From Heterodera schachtii (Eukaryota > Nematoda > Chromadorea > Rhabditida > Heteroderidae), in the NCBI GenBank assembly GCA_023374025.1, contig SIJG01000016.1, forward strand, positions 887,844 through 951,843: a DNA stretch of 64,000 nt. Direction: 5' to 3'. Both the position numbers and the translations under genes were made by a program. The notes under the pieces were generated by a model, which worked only from the letters and a program-made list of their open reading frames with translations, was not told where the DNA came from and searched no databases. Below, one piece after another: positions 12,720 through 24,513 of the stretch (position 1 is the first letter of the stretch; each line of letters opens with the position of its first letter).

Positions 12720-13130
12720 TCAAAGGCGACGACTTTTTTTTTTTTGATTTTCGCACCACTTTTTTTGCGGCGGTTTTCCCAAAAAAATTTGGGCGACAGG
12801 GGGTCCGGCGGTGCAGGCGCCGCCGGGAAAAATTTTTGCATTTTTAATGCGATTTGTTAACGAATTTTGTCCAAAAAAAAAAGGACAAATTTTGCGCTTT
12901 TGAGCCATTTTTAGCGGATTTTCATCAACAAATTGGGTTTTTTGAAAATTTCGCGGAATTTTTGGAAAATTTGGGTGAGACTTGGTCTGGCGGGTACCAC
13001 CAAGGAAAATCTAAAATTTCCAGCAAAAAATACTAATTTTCCTTAAGAATTTCGGGTGCGGAGGGGCCTTGGGGGGGGGGGGGGTACGTACCCCGCGAAC
13101 CCCCCCCCCCTGGGACCGTCCCTGACCTGG
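12720..13130. repeat. Degraded transposon fragment carrying the shared GC-rich motif
   Basis: The reverse complement of 12802-12828 matches the CGGCGGCGCC-type motif seen at 3051, 48256, 48391 and 56456. The right end reads GGGACCGTCCCTG, which inverted starts CAGGGACGGTCCC, like a hAT terminus. No matching left end or target duplication was found, so it is probably truncated. Confidence 0.5.
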
Positions 13131-16100
13131 GCAAAAAACCGCTTTAAACCTGTTGTCGTAGAATCTTTTTTTTTAATTTTGCATTTTTTCAATATTAAAG
13201 AAAATACAAAAGAGTAGTTTTATGACTTTTTGGCGCCATCAAATAAATATATAAATATTTATCGCAGTCTGAAAAGCAAAAAAAAATCGTAGATGTACAT
13301 AGCTGAGCTGGGGACCCCCCACCCCCTCTTTTAATGTATGGTTTCTTTTTTTTAAATGCTATATAAATTCAAAATATTTCATTTTGACTAATTGAATTTA
13401 TATTGGAAAATCAAAATTAGGGTCTCAGCCGGCGGGGGGGGGGGGGGGGGGTGTCCCCGGTTGAGCGGGGATTACCCAGCCAGCAGGTGATCCCCGGAAA
13501 CGGGGATTCGTAAATCAAAGATTGGGGATGAAAAATACTAATTAATGAAGAAAATAATTATTTTTGAAATTAAATATTTTTATATGTGATTTTTAGGGCT
13601 TTTTCCTTTTCCTGCTTAAGCTCCAAGATGTTTAGTTTCCAAAAAATATTAATGGAAAGGGAGTGGCGCCGGATAAGATTTGATTTTGATGTAATTTACA
13701 TATTAAAAGAATTTGATCAAAAAATGTTCCATTTTGCATGATTATTGAGATAAATTTCTCAATTCATTATAATTTCTTTTGACAAAATTTGCTATTAAAA
13801 GTTTTTTCACGTCTATCGGATGCGACGGTCATTTCAAATTCAAAAATAGGCAAAAAAAATGTTTAATAGATTTTTTAATTAAAATGCTATTTAAATAATG
13901 TTTTATGATTTTTTTAACCTCAAAATCTTGTTTTTAACCTGCGCTTCATACAAATGTATTTACAAAAAAAAAAAAAATTGATTATGTGCCAAGGATAAAT
14001 TGCAGATCATTTCATAATTAAGATTATACAGAAAAATACAATTTAAAAAACTTAAAAAATAATCTCCGCTGTGTGTGGGGGTTGGACCCAAGGTCGTATT
14101 TTCAGCCTCCCGCCGGGCGGGGATGGGGCGCGGGGAAGAAAATCCCTGGGCCTCCGCCTGTCCTCCCCCCCCCCCCCCCGACAGCTGCGACCCTAACCAA
14201 AATAATTTTTTTTTTTTTTGAATATAAATTAGAACTCTCATTAGCATTAGCAACATCAATGGTAATTTTTTGTAAAAGGGCGAAGACTGATTTAATTTCC
14301 GGTGAAACTTCGAAAGAATTACATAAAATGGATGAGCAAGCGGAGAATGCCCTACACAATATGTCATTCATCATGTGGGAATGAATATGTGTTATGTTTT
14401 GTGGGATGTTGGGTGAATGAATGTGGCGATGAATGAATGATAGATATCTCGGCCCTTCCCACCCCCCCCCCCAACAACGGGGGGGGGGGAGACCGGTCGG
14501 ACGGACGGCCCATCCCACCACAGGTCAATGATCACCGGGCGGACAACCGACCGATTCTCTACACACTGCGCCACGGAGAAAAGGCCGCGAGTGATCCCAA
14601 GCCAACGCGGCACAACAAACAAAGAGAAATGAGAGGAAGGAGGGAGCATCAGGGAAGAGGAGAGCGCGGGGTAGGCAGAGAACACGGAAAACGACTGATG
14701 ACTGTGTGACTTTGCTTGTCTGGCAGTGGTCAGACACAAAAAGCACTGCTAATTCAAAAAGCATTCAACCGATTTGGCGGATTATGCAATTAGCCGGGAC
14801 CAGCAAAAGAGCCGGACTTGGACGTCGATTAATAAAAAGAAAAACTCACATTGGTCAAAAAGACGCTTTGTTTTATTTGTGCCCAAATTGTGGACAAATT
14901 GACGAGAGCCTCGAGCAATTGGAACTGAAAAGCCAAAACAAAGCAATTAATTAATGAATCAATTAATAATAATAATAATTGACCAATGCCAATGCAAATC
15001 CGTGCTCAGAAATGGCGTCACTCGCTGGGAAAATGTGAAAAACGGCCAAAGTTAAGTGGGCGAACAGACAGACAAAAGTGGCCAAAAATATTCGCTGAAT
15101 GGAACCAATTTTGGAGAAGGAAATGCAAAGGGTCATGCCTTTTCCGTGGCTGTCATGTTGAAAAACCAGCAGATGGACTTTGTGTTGAACATCATTAATT
15201 AATTAATTAGTTTTCGGTAGGTTTAACCTGTAATTGGTCCACTTTAGGGATGAATTTTCTCACCGACTGTCCGTCGTTTGTCTGTCCAAAGGCTTTTCGG
15301 CCCTCCCCACTCATTCTGTGGCCTTATATAGCCATCCTCCGCTGCAAAATAAGTACCAGCCTCGGCCCTATCTTTGCTCATCCCCAACATTTCGTTGTGT
15401 CCCTTCCCGCATCGATTTTCTGTTACAATTAGGCCAATGTCAACACGGCGAGAATAATATTTCCTAAGGGGAGAATGGCCAAAAATAGGGCAGGCTTAAA
15501 ATTTAGTGGGATAAATGGGCAATACCAATTCATTACTAGTTAATTAAATTCAAGGGCATATTATACTCCATCGATTGACTTGAATCGAAATGTTTTTCTT
15601 ATAATTTTAACTACATATTTATATTTACATCCTAATGAATGCCCGGCCAAAAATGGCCAAACATAATTTTAATGCGATAAGAATTTCGGCGGCATTGGCT
15701 CGCTCGGTTAGCCGAATTAAAGCGCCAATTTAAAAAATCAGATAAAGCCGTTTCCTAGGGAAGTAACAGAATGCATTGTCCTTAAATGTGTAATTAAGTT
15801 GAAAAAGCGATGAATTTTGGCCAACGAGTGAACCAATGGGTGCCCTGGGGGGGGGGGGGGGGGGGGGCATTGACATGTATCAGCAACCAACCAAAAGCAC
15901 CAACACGTGTCCAAAGGGCTGATTTGGCGGCTCATTTGAGGCTGCGGTGTTCCGACGATGGCCCCCCGGGGGGGGGGGGGGGGGGGGGTGGGAATTGAGC
16001 ACACTTTGTACATAATTCATTCATTTGTCAGCACTTCCCCCCCCCCCCTTCATTCATTTCATTAACCTGTGTTGGTGGCGGCGATTCTGTGGACCTATGA

Positions 16101-16479
16101 GAATTATTTAATATTTTGGGCCTGCCCCATTTTCTTCTCCGTCGTCTGACAAATGTCAGTCAGCAGTTGGCCCCCCGTCCCTTCTCACCAGCGATTTTTG
16201 GTGAATTTTGCCCCTTTAATTATATGCATAATTTGCTTTCGTTTATTTCTTTGATTCTTTTAAATATTTATTTTAAAAATTAAAGTGTTATTGAAATTAA
16301 TTGGAATTTATAATTAGCTTCAAAATGTTAAATACGAGAAATTTCAACTTATATTTAATACAATTTGATAATTGGAGATAAGAAAGGAGATTAAGGTGTT
16401 AAGAAAGGGAAATAAATTGGTATAAATAAATGGCAAAAACAATGAATGGCTTAGTCAGTCAGTCAATCATCAGTTGGTT

Positions 16480-17640
16480 GGCCAAGAGAAGAAGAAGCAG
16501 CGGGAAACTGAGAAGAGAGGGAAAACATCTGCTGCATACCAAAGGAACCAAAGACAAAACACACGGAAGGAGAGCGAGAGAGGAAGTGAGAGAAAATGGA
16601 GGAAAAATAGAGGAAGAGAGAGTGAGAGAAAGAGGAAGAGGAAAAGGAGGGGAAATGGGAAAGAGAAAGAAGAAGGAGGGAGGAAAAGGAGAGGAAATGG
16701 GAAAGAGAAGGAAGGAGGGGGAGAGGAAGTGAGAGAAAATTGAGGAAAAAGGGAAAGTGGGAGAGTGGAAGAAAGAGGAAGAGGAAAATGAAGAGAGAGA
16801 GAGTGGGAAAAAAGAGCGAAAAAAGTAAGAAAGAGGAAAAGGAAGAGGAAAAGAAGGAGGAAAAGAAGGGAAGGAAAAGATGTAAAATGGGAAGGAGAAG
16901 AAGGAAGGAGAGGGCACTGAAAGAAAAAGGAAAAACAATATTAATTAGAAGAAAGGTCTGAAAAAGAGATAGGAAGAGGAAAAGGAAAAGGAGGGAGGGA
17001 AGCAACAATAAAACAAATGCCATGAATAAAAAAAAAGCTCCGAGGCAACGCAAAAGGACGACGAGGGAATGAAATGAAATTGGCAAAGCGTATCATATTT
17101 TATTTGCTCAAAATCATAATGCCAGGGGCTTATGACACAGGCCAAGGCCAAGCAGAGAGAAGCAAAAGAAATGCCAAAAACATTTGTACAGAAGAGACGG
17201 CACGGCACGGAATTTGCTGGGGGGGGAGGGATTTGGCCACAGCAGGGAGATGGACCACCTAACTTATGAATGAAAGGAGAAAGAACAAGCAGCAGCAGCA
17301 GGCAGAACAAATAAAGTCAGTCGAGAAGAACGGACACACAACAAAAAGAGAGAGAGAGAGAGAAAAGAGAGAGAGAGAGAGAAAGAGGAGAAAAGAAAGA
17401 GGGAGAGAGAGAGAAAAAGGAGAAAAGAGACAGAGAGAGAGGGAGAGAGTGAGTGAGTGAGTGAGTGAAACGAGAGAGAGGGGGGCATGAGCATAAATTG
17501 AGTGGAAAAAAGAGAGAGAATTGCTGGAGTAAAGAGTAAAAGCGAAGGAGGAGAGGAAGGAAAAGGAAAGTGAGAGAGAATTAAAACGGAAGTGATCAGC
17601 AGAGAGAGGTGGAAAAAGAGCGGGAAGAAATTAAGAACTT
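16480..17640 (+). repeat. 1.2-kb purine-rich tract with (AG)n microsatellite
   Basis: The plus strand is overwhelmingly A and G, with GGAAAGAGGAAGAGG units and (AG)n runs at about 17347-17460, then GAGT repeats at 17448-17468. The paired Lys/Arg/Glu and Ser/Phe/Leu open frames on the two strands are compositional artefacts. Confidence 0.85.
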
Positions 17641-18171
17641 TTAAATGAGTAGGATTTGCCTATACCATAGCTTATTCTGTGCATTTTTGTGCCCTTATTG
17701 ATTGTTTACACATTTTCACAGCCTTCGGCGGGGTTTTTTGGACGGATTCAGAAAAGAATGGCCGCAGGGAGCGGAGAAAATGAAAAACGCCGCAGGGAAA
17801 GGAAGCCTATGAGAGAGTGCATAAAAGAAAGGGAAAGGCGAGGCGGCCAAACAAAGGCGGACGGAAGAGAAGCGAATTATGACGAAACCAAGCGAAAGTG
17901 GCTATTAATTAATGAGCTGCTTAATCACCACGACAAAAGCAGGGACAATTACATATGTCGGACGTACGCATGCTTTAAAGGGCAATTGAGTGGGACAAGA
18001 GAGGGAATGTATCGCAAACAGTACAGTACAGTACCCCGAACTCGGGTGAATCATCTGCTGACTAATCCATTAATCTCCTGGAGAAGCTTGTTCTTCTGAA
18101 TCTCAGAATTATCAAATACGAATCGCTAATTAAGTGATAATTGGGTGTCCATAAATAATTTGGATGAGGGT

Positions 18172-18394
18172 CGGGGTCACTTCGGCGCGGACCATTTCGG
18201 CGCCGCAAATTTTGAAATGCTATAACTTTTTTATTTGTCAGTCAACTTTAGCCATTCTGGCATCATTTGAAAGGAATCTCAAGAGCTATCGAATGATAAT
18301 AAAAATATTTAATTTGGTTGATAATGAAAAAAGTTATTTGAAACGGCGCCGAAATGGCCCGCGCCGAAGTGGCCGGTTCCCACCAACGACGTCA
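18172..18394. mobile_element. MULE-like foldback element, relative of 51388-51773
   Basis: The left end has CACTTCGGCGCGGACC and CATTTCGGCGCCG; the right end has the inverted partners CGGCGCCGAAATG and GCGCCGAAGTG. The inverted repeats are about 30 bp with few differences. The core (CTATAACTTTTTT near the left end, AAAAAAGTTAT near the right, and TCATTTGAAAGG) has the same organisation as the element at 51388-51773. I could not find a target-site duplication, so the exact ends are uncertain. Confidence 0.6.
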
Positions 18395-18399
18395 TTTCG

Positions 18400-20640
18400 A
18401 GTTTCATTTTATTGTCAATGGTTTATTAAATGAAAAATCCGTTAAAAGATTGGCAAGTGATCAGCTGAAGGATACGAAGCTTGGCGACTAGGCCATTTTC
18501 ATCAATAATTTTCATTCTTAAGGGGGGGGGGGATTTTGAATTTAACCCTTGTGCTTAAAAATTTATATATTTTCATGAAAATTAAAAAAAATATGTATGG
18601 AAACCTGGCAGTCTTATTATTTAGCTTACAATTAGTTGGCCCGAAACACCAAGAGAGCCGACTAACTCTGTTTAAACTCGTAAAATTTTTAAGTCTTGAA
18701 CAGACCGAGAGTAATGATACAAATACATTTTATGACATTGATATAGAATGAATGGTAATGAGTTTAGCAAAATAAGCATGGTTAATTGAGCGGATACTCG
18801 TTCAAAATCTTTCGATTCCTAACTAGGTAGATTAATTTTGTTCTATATACGTTATATCGGTAAGGGGTTTCGCTTCAAAAACTAATTTGAGAAGTTCGGG
18901 AATAGGTACGGGGCTGAAATTTGGCATAGTTATGTAACTTGGGACGGCGCATCTGGGAAAACTATAGAGAAAAATTCTCGACGCCCAACTGAGTCCCAGC
19001 GGCTGATTTCTCACTTTTTCGTGCGTTTGAGGGCTCGTAACTTTTTTTCTGAAACATAAGTCAAAAAGTTTCCGCTGGTAGGATTTTAAGTTGAAGTATT
19101 GAATAAAATCGAAAAAAATTTCCAGGCCTCTACCTATAATAGGGAAGCCTGTAGTGTTGGCTAAATTTTCAGTACCAACTTTGTCCAGTTCAGTCCCCGT
19201 CGAATAACTCATTAGGGTTTGAACTAAGCCAGGGGGTGTCAGCAGACTTATTGTAGAGCTCAATGAGCTTGATTTTTCAAAATTTTAAAATTTCGAAAAT
19301 TTTCAAAAATTTTCGAGTTAGGCCTAAAAGTAGGTTTTGGGGTTTTTGAATTTTAGGATTTTTTAACGATTTTTTTCGGGAAAACGGAGACCACTTCCAA
19401 AACATAGTTTTTTGAGCTCTATCGATTGGTGGCATTTTCGGAAAAATTTCGGTTTTTTCCCGGAAATAGAAAAAAATTTTGGCCTAAGCGGGACATTTGA
19501 GTCCCGGGCCCATAACTGGTCAGGGGTTGAGTTTATCGAAAAATTGCATAAGAGCAAAGTTGTAGAGCTTTTTAAGCTCTATCGAATGGCGTATAACATG
19601 TTCGGAAATTTTCAAAAATTTTCGAGCTAGGCCCCCTAGAAATTTTCGAAAAATTTTTTTGTGGCGAAAAATGGGGTGAAAATTTTTTTTATGGGGTAAA
19701 TTAAGGTGCTGAACACGAATATGATCTTTGTTTTAAGTTTCAGAATTTTTGGAATTTTTTAAAAATGCGAAAATATTTTGGAATTTTTTGGCCTTCGAGA
19801 TTTTGGGCAATTTTTGAAAATTCATAACAAATCGAAGGGTTGATCAATTTTAGCGAAATAATGAAATAAAAATAGAGAAAAATAAGGAGAATTTTATGGG
19901 ATTTATTTGGGATTTCTATCTTTTAAAGAAAAAAAGTTATTCCAGAATTTCTGGAAATTTTCGATTTTTCAGAAAAAAATTCGTAACTGCCTTCTGAAAA
20001 GCTATTCGGGAAAAGTAAAATACTACAAAAATCCGCAATTTTTTACTCTATTATATAAATTTTATTTCACCTTTTTATCACTTTTTTACAAATTGCTATA
20101 AAAATAAAAGTGATTTTGAGATTCGGGACCAAAGGGGGGTGACCAGGATTTTTGAGTGGAAAAATTTTTTTCACAAAAATATTCCAAAAACATGTCTTTA
20201 GGTGTATTTTTGGATGCTGATCACGATTACATGATCAGATTTTACTTTTGACATAATTCAGACCTCAGAATCCCTGTGTGATTGGGGATTCTGAGGCATC
20301 ATTTTGAGGGGGGGGGGGGGGAAGTTCGGATCCGGGCGATGTACATTATTTTTCTTTGTTTTTTTTCTTGGGTTACTTTTCAATGTTTTTAATTCATTTA
20401 AAAGAGTTTGTTTTTTAAATTAATTTTTTAATTTAAATTAAATTATTTTTTTATAAAAATTTTTTATTAATTTTTTTTAAATTAAAGAATTTCATATATT
20501 TTTTTTATTTGAGTTTGTCAGAAATTAATTCATTTCAATTTAAATAAATTTCAATTATTATAAGCTTCAAAGTTTCTTTTTGATTAATAAAAAGAGGAAT
20601 TATTTCACAATTTTTTAAAATTATTAATGCATTTTTGTCC
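18400..20640. other. A+T-rich repeat-laden region, one uncharacterised 143-codon ORF
   Basis: It contains diverged repeats: AGCTCTATCGA near 19413 and 19575, GAAAATTTTCAAAAATTTTCGAG near 19296 and 19605, and a hairpin near 20262-20300 (CTCAGAATCCC paired with GGGGATTCTGAG). A 143-codon minus-strand frame at 18832-19263 is not low-complexity but has no domain I know and sits among repeats. It may be transposon-derived or chance. Poly-G runs lie at 18522-18533 and 20308-20321. Confidence 0.4.
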
Positions 20641-20655
20641 CTCTTCTACCATTTG

Positions 20656-21128
20656 TACCTCTCTCTTTTAATCACTGTTGTACCTCTTCTAATCACTGTT
20701 GTACCTCTTCTAATCACTGTTGTACCTCTTCTAATCACTGTTGTACCTCTTCTAATCACTGTTGTACTCTCTATTCACTGTTGTACCTCTTTTATTCACT
20801 GATGTACCTCTTCTAATCACTGTTGTACCTCTTCTAATCACTGTTGTACCTCTTCTAATCACTGTTGTACCTCTTCTAATCACTGTTGTACCTCTTCTAA
20901 TCACTGTTGTACCTCTTCTAATCACTGTTGTACTCTCTATTCACTGTTGTACCTCTTTTATTCACTGATGTACCTCTTCTAATCACTGTTGTACCTCTTC
21001 TAATCACTGTTGTACCTCTTCTAATCACTGTTGTACCTCTTCTAATCACTGTTGTACCTCTTCTAATCATTTTTGTACCTCTTCCAATCACTTTTGTACC
21101 TCTTCTTATCACAGTTGTACCTCTTTTA
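20656..21128. repeat. 21-bp minisatellite with higher-order duplication
   Basis: Tandem copies of GTACCTCTTCTAATCACTGTT (21 bp), about 22 in all. Because 21 is a multiple of three it leaves a long open frame encoding repeated LLITVVP, which is not evidence of a gene. A variant pair (a 19-bp unit followed by units with TTTATTCACTGAT) occurs at 20764 and again at 20930, so a block of 166 bp has itself been duplicated. Confidence 0.95.
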
Positions 21129-21626
21129 CCGTGGTTTCGGGCGCGAAGCGCCCGTCTGAGTCCAACAAAATTTAATAACGGGCGCGAAGCGCCCGTCCAA
21201 GGCCAACAAAATTTAAAAAACGGGCGCGAAGCGCCCGCTCGAGGCCGCGAAGCGGCCGAAAAATCTGAAAATTTAGAAACGGGCGCGAAGCGCCCGTCTG
21301 AGCTCAACAAATTTAAAAAACCGGCGCCAAGCGCCCGTCAAAGCCCAACAAAATTTAAAACGGGCGCGAAGCGCCCGCTCTAGGCCGCGAAGCGGCCTAA
21401 AAATCACCAAATTTAATACGGGCGCGAAGCGCCCGTCTGAGGCCGTGAAGCGGCAAAAAATGCCCAACAAAATTAGAAACGTGCGCAAATCGGCCTTAAA
21501 ACCCTGCAAATTTTTTCAAAATTCCAAATCTCTTAAACAACCAGATAGCTTATCTAGGTAGCGAAGCTCAAGAAGCGCGAAGCGCTTTATCCCCACTAAA
21601 TACCCGACGGTTCACGCACCCGCTAG
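21129..21626. repeat. GC-rich palindromic repeats, possible Helitron 3' end
   Basis: GGGCGCGAAGCGCCC occurs about seven times and GGCCGCGAAGCGGCC at least twice, each a perfect or near-perfect hairpin with a GAA loop, separated by CAACAAAATTTAAA-type spacers. The block ends with another hairpin (AAGCGC-GAA-GCGCTT near 21573), then CACCCGCTAG followed by T at 21627. A CTAG terminus before T after a hairpin is the pattern of a Helitron 3' end, but the hairpin is further upstream than usual and no 5' TC end was identified. Confidence 0.6.
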
Positions 21627-21706
21627 TTATGCTTTTAAATAAGATGGTTGCAATTTTTAGACAATTAAAAACATTTTTATTTTTTAAGCCCAAACTTCCT
21701 GATAAT

Positions 21707-22877
21707 TAGGGCATGAAATTATATGCAAATGCATATTTTTTTTCCTGGACTATGGGAGGCATGAAAGCACGAAAAACATGTTGTGCATATTTGCATATTT
21801 GTGCATATTTTGGCATTTCGTGCATATTTTATGTGCATATTTGAGCATTTGTTCAACAAATCCTCTATTAAAACGGCCCCCTCTATTAAAGCGGCCTTTG
21901 GGCCTCTAATGACCGAAAATTTTTCAAAAATATCATTTTTGGGTATTTTCTAATAAAAAAGTACTTTTTAAAAAATTGGAAATTTATGCCAAAAATAGTT
22001 AGAAATAGGGATACGATTTATAGTTGCTAAAAACTGCCAAAATAATTAATTTTTAGGTTCTAAAAAACCCCAAAAATAGTTGCTAAAAATGGGTAAATAG
22101 TTGCTAAAAAGTTCCGAATTTAGGGGTGTAAATCGAAAATTTTCTTCAAAAAGCAAAAATATAAATCATTAAGGATATACATAATTTTCAAAATCACAAA
22201 TTCTTGTCAAGAAATAAATAAATATTATTTGAAGATTATTTTTTGAGAAAATTTTTCATTTCTTAGAGGTGCATTTTTGAAAATTTTCATTTCGATTCTT
22301 AAGGGTATATTTTTGAAAAAAATTTTGGGCGGATTCTTAGGGGTCTGTTTTTCCTTTTTATTGCACTTTTGTTAACAAATTTTGGGCAAAACGCCAAAAT
22401 AGTTGAAAATAGTTTTTTTCAAAAATTAAATAGTTTTTTAGTTGCTAAAAATAAAAAACTATAAAAGTTTCTAATAACTCGAAAACTAGCTTAATAACAG
22501 CCGAAAAAAACATGTTTTTCGTGTATTTCAGGCTACGGAGAGCTCAGGAAAAAAATAATGAAAAAACTATAAATCGTATCCCTAGTTAGAAAATAGAAAA
22601 CTCTCCATTTTTTTACTCAATTTTCTTCAAAATAAATAAATTTTACTTTTATTTTGTATTTTTAGTTTTAAAATGATTATTCATACTATATTTAGCTATT
22701 TTCGAGATTTTTATGCTTAAATTTAACAAATTTGAAGAAATTTATAAAAAATTTGCCCTCAATTTGGAAAAATCTTATGTGCATATTTTTCACTTTTTAT
22801 GTGCATATTTTACAATTTTTGGTGCATATTTTATGCGCATATTTTGCAATTTTATGTGCATATAATTACAGGCCCTA
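21707..22877. mobile_element. hAT-type element, 8-bp TSD, split by a second element
   Basis: It starts TAGGGCATGAAATTATATGC and ends GCATATAATTACAGGCCCTA, an imperfect inverted pair. Perfect 8-bp direct repeats CTGATAAT flank it (21699-21706 and 22878-22885). Subterminal regions are full of GTGCATATTT and TGCATATTTTATG copies. A 579-bp element with its own duplication sits inside at 22006-22584; without it the host element would be 584 bp. No transposase frame is visible. Confidence 0.85.
22006..22584. mobile_element. Nested hAT-type element, family TAGGG..TTTATAGTTGCT, copy A
   Basis: Starts TAGGGATACGATTTATAGTT and ends with the exact inverse AACTATAAATCGTATCCCTA. Flanked by perfect 8-bp repeats GTTAGAAA (21998-22005 and 22585-22592). 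The interior carries repeats of ATAGTTGCTAAAAA near both ends. It shares sequence end to end with 52298-52881 and must be younger than the element it interrupts. Confidence 0.9.
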
Positions 22878-22885
22878 CTGATAAT

Positions 22886-23274
22886 CGACTGAAAAAAGAA
22901 AAATGCACCCCTAAAAATCGAATTTTTGACTTCAGCCCCCCCCCCCCGAAGCCAAGGGTCTGGCTACGCCCTTGAGTGACAGGACAAATTTGCTGCTGTT
23001 GCAAAATTTTGGGCGTCGGATCAATCAAGGAGAAATTAGCAGCGGCGAAAATGCTGGGATAAATATGGTCATCATCCCGGAGGACAACAAGATGGACCAT
23101 AATAAAATAATCCACAGGACAAGAAGGACATTATATTTTGTTTGTGACAAATTTTGCTGAAGTATTCCGCGGAGAAGTCGTAGAGACGAGGGGTCTCTTG
23201 CATTTTGTAATAAATTTTTTTTGCTCGTTCTTTCCATATTTTTCACCTTAAGCGAAAAAATGTTTCCAACCCCG
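22886..23274. other. Intergenic, no gene seen
   Basis: A+T-rich with a C run near 22936-22947. The open frame at 22972-23160 has no recognisable features. Confidence 0.5.
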
Positions 23275-23850
23275 TAACAATTTAAAAATAATATTAGGGG
23301 TTACTGACGCCTCAGGCAAATCTTCACAACCCTATGTCCGTTCTACTGCTGCTGGTATCCCATATTTATGAAAAGTGTTTTTCCTTCTATTCAGAGCTTT
23401 AAAATAAATTCAATTTGGGAAATTTGAAAGTGCAGAAAAGTTAACAAGCATATAATTGGGATCGTTTTGGATTATAATGTTACTGTTGTTGAGTGCTTTC
23501 TAATTATTTAGAAGATGGAGAATTATGGCATAAGCGTTGCGATTTTGACGGGCTTTTTGAGGAGATTAATCGGCAGCAACACACTGTGCCATGTCAGCAT
23601 TGGTTGATTTCTGATCAGTGGACCCATCAGATTTTGTCCACAAACCATTAAACGAACTAAAATGGCCCGGTTAAAATGTTAATTCGATTTCTACTAAAAT
23701 TGCGGTACATATTGCAGATTGGTATCAAAAAGAAAATATTAAGATCATTTTTGTAAGAAAATTTTGAAATTTATTATCTATTTATTTTTAACATTCCATA
23801 CCTCTTAAATTTGTTAGAATAAAATAATAAATTGGTTAAATAATTTAATA
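23275..23850 (+). repeat. Dispersed repeat, copy 1 (inverted copy at 29790-30785)
   Basis: Runs from TTACTGACGCCTCAGGCAAA through ATGGAGAATTATGGCATAAG and CACTGTGCCATGTCAGCAT to AATGGCCCGGTTAAAATG and TTAGAATAAAATAATAAA. The same landmarks occur in inverse order and orientation at 29790-30785. I recognise no protein in it. Confidence 0.85.
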
Positions 23851-24014
23851 TTCGGCCCCCATCAACTAAATGGCCTTTTTGACCCCCTATATACCGGGAA
23901 ATTTTCCAAAAAAAATCACAAGAATATGAATAAATTATATTTATTAAATTTGTTTAATTAGTAGGTCATAAGCATTTATCTTTGTTTTTTTCCTTCTATA
24001 ATGATTTTAATTAC

Positions 24015-24175
24015 TAGGACTGGGAATTTTATGTAAATACATATTTTTTTCCTGGCTTCTCCATGCTCTAATTAGTAGGAAAAACACTTTCTTTTTTGTG
24101 TTTGCGAACAAAATCGGGACTTTTATTTACATATTTTATTTACATATTTCGCGATTTTTAAAATTCCCAGCTCTA
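24015..24175. mobile_element. 161-bp hAT-type MITE, 8-bp TSD
   Basis: Starts TAGGACTGGGAATTTTATGT and ends AAAATTCCCAGCTCTA. Flanked by perfect 8-bp repeats TTAATTAC (24007-24014 and 24176-24183). Subterminal TTTACATATTT copies recall the GCATATTT repeats of the 21707-22877 element, suggesting a related family. Confidence 0.85.
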
Positions 24176-24183
24176 TTAATTAC

Positions 24184-24513
24184 ATATTTGTCATTTTTTA
24201 AAGTTTACTTTACATTTAGGGAATTTGAATAAATTTTAAAAATATACCTCAATTTGGAAAATTTGTGTCCATATTTACGGCCATATTTCGTGATTTTATC
24301 CATGCATGCATATATTTGCAAGAAGCCCTTGTCATTTGAACAAAAAAATGCTCATTCCCAGCCCCCACTCTCTTTTTAATTTTCCCATTTCCGTAATTTT
24401 AATCGGATTCTACCCTTGGGTTGTCTGGGTCAATTCTTAGTATTGCTTCCCGACGTTATTATTTTTGATAAGTACCAGAATTTTGAATAAAATTCAAGGC
24501 CTAAGTGATTATT
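24184..24513. other. Upstream region of the RABGGTA gene
   Basis: A+T-rich with further repeat-like pieces: a GCATGCATATATTTGC patch and GCTCATTCCCAGCCCC near 24350, which resembles the adjacent MITE end. No exon seen. Confidence 0.4.

Larger units (their letters stand above)
12041..18171. other. Gene-free region with homopolymers and repeat fragments
   Basis: No convincing exon. Contents: a repeat fragment (12720-13130), poly-G runs at about 13070-13084, 13434-13451, 15847-15867 and 15968-15988, poly-C near 14166-14179 and 16037-16047, mixed C and G runs near 14461-14490, and a long purine tract (16480-17640). A short Cys-rich frame ending at 15198 was considered and rejected. Confidence 0.5.

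Noticed and set aside
15108..15198. Cys/His-rich end of a frame (CKGSCLFRGC..GLCVEHH)
   Set aside because: Looks like a small zinc-binding motif, but it is isolated, without supporting exons or homologue.
16459..17086. Long minus-strand frames rich in Ser, Phe, Leu and Pro (up to 207 codons)
   Set aside because: Produced by the purine tract on the other strand; no domain, no splice structure.
18172..18394. Attempt to define a 9-bp TSD for this foldback element
   Set aside because: Flanking bases do not match at either plausible boundary, so no duplication is claimed.
20762..21383. Plus-strand frames with repeated LLITVVP resembling a membrane protein
   Set aside because: The 21-bp minisatellite is a multiple of three, so an open hydrophobic frame is expected by chance.
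20656..21490. Regularly spaced repeats considered as a CRISPR array
   Set aside because: Units are contiguous or hairpin-type with similar spacers, and the genome is clearly eukaryotic with no cas genes.
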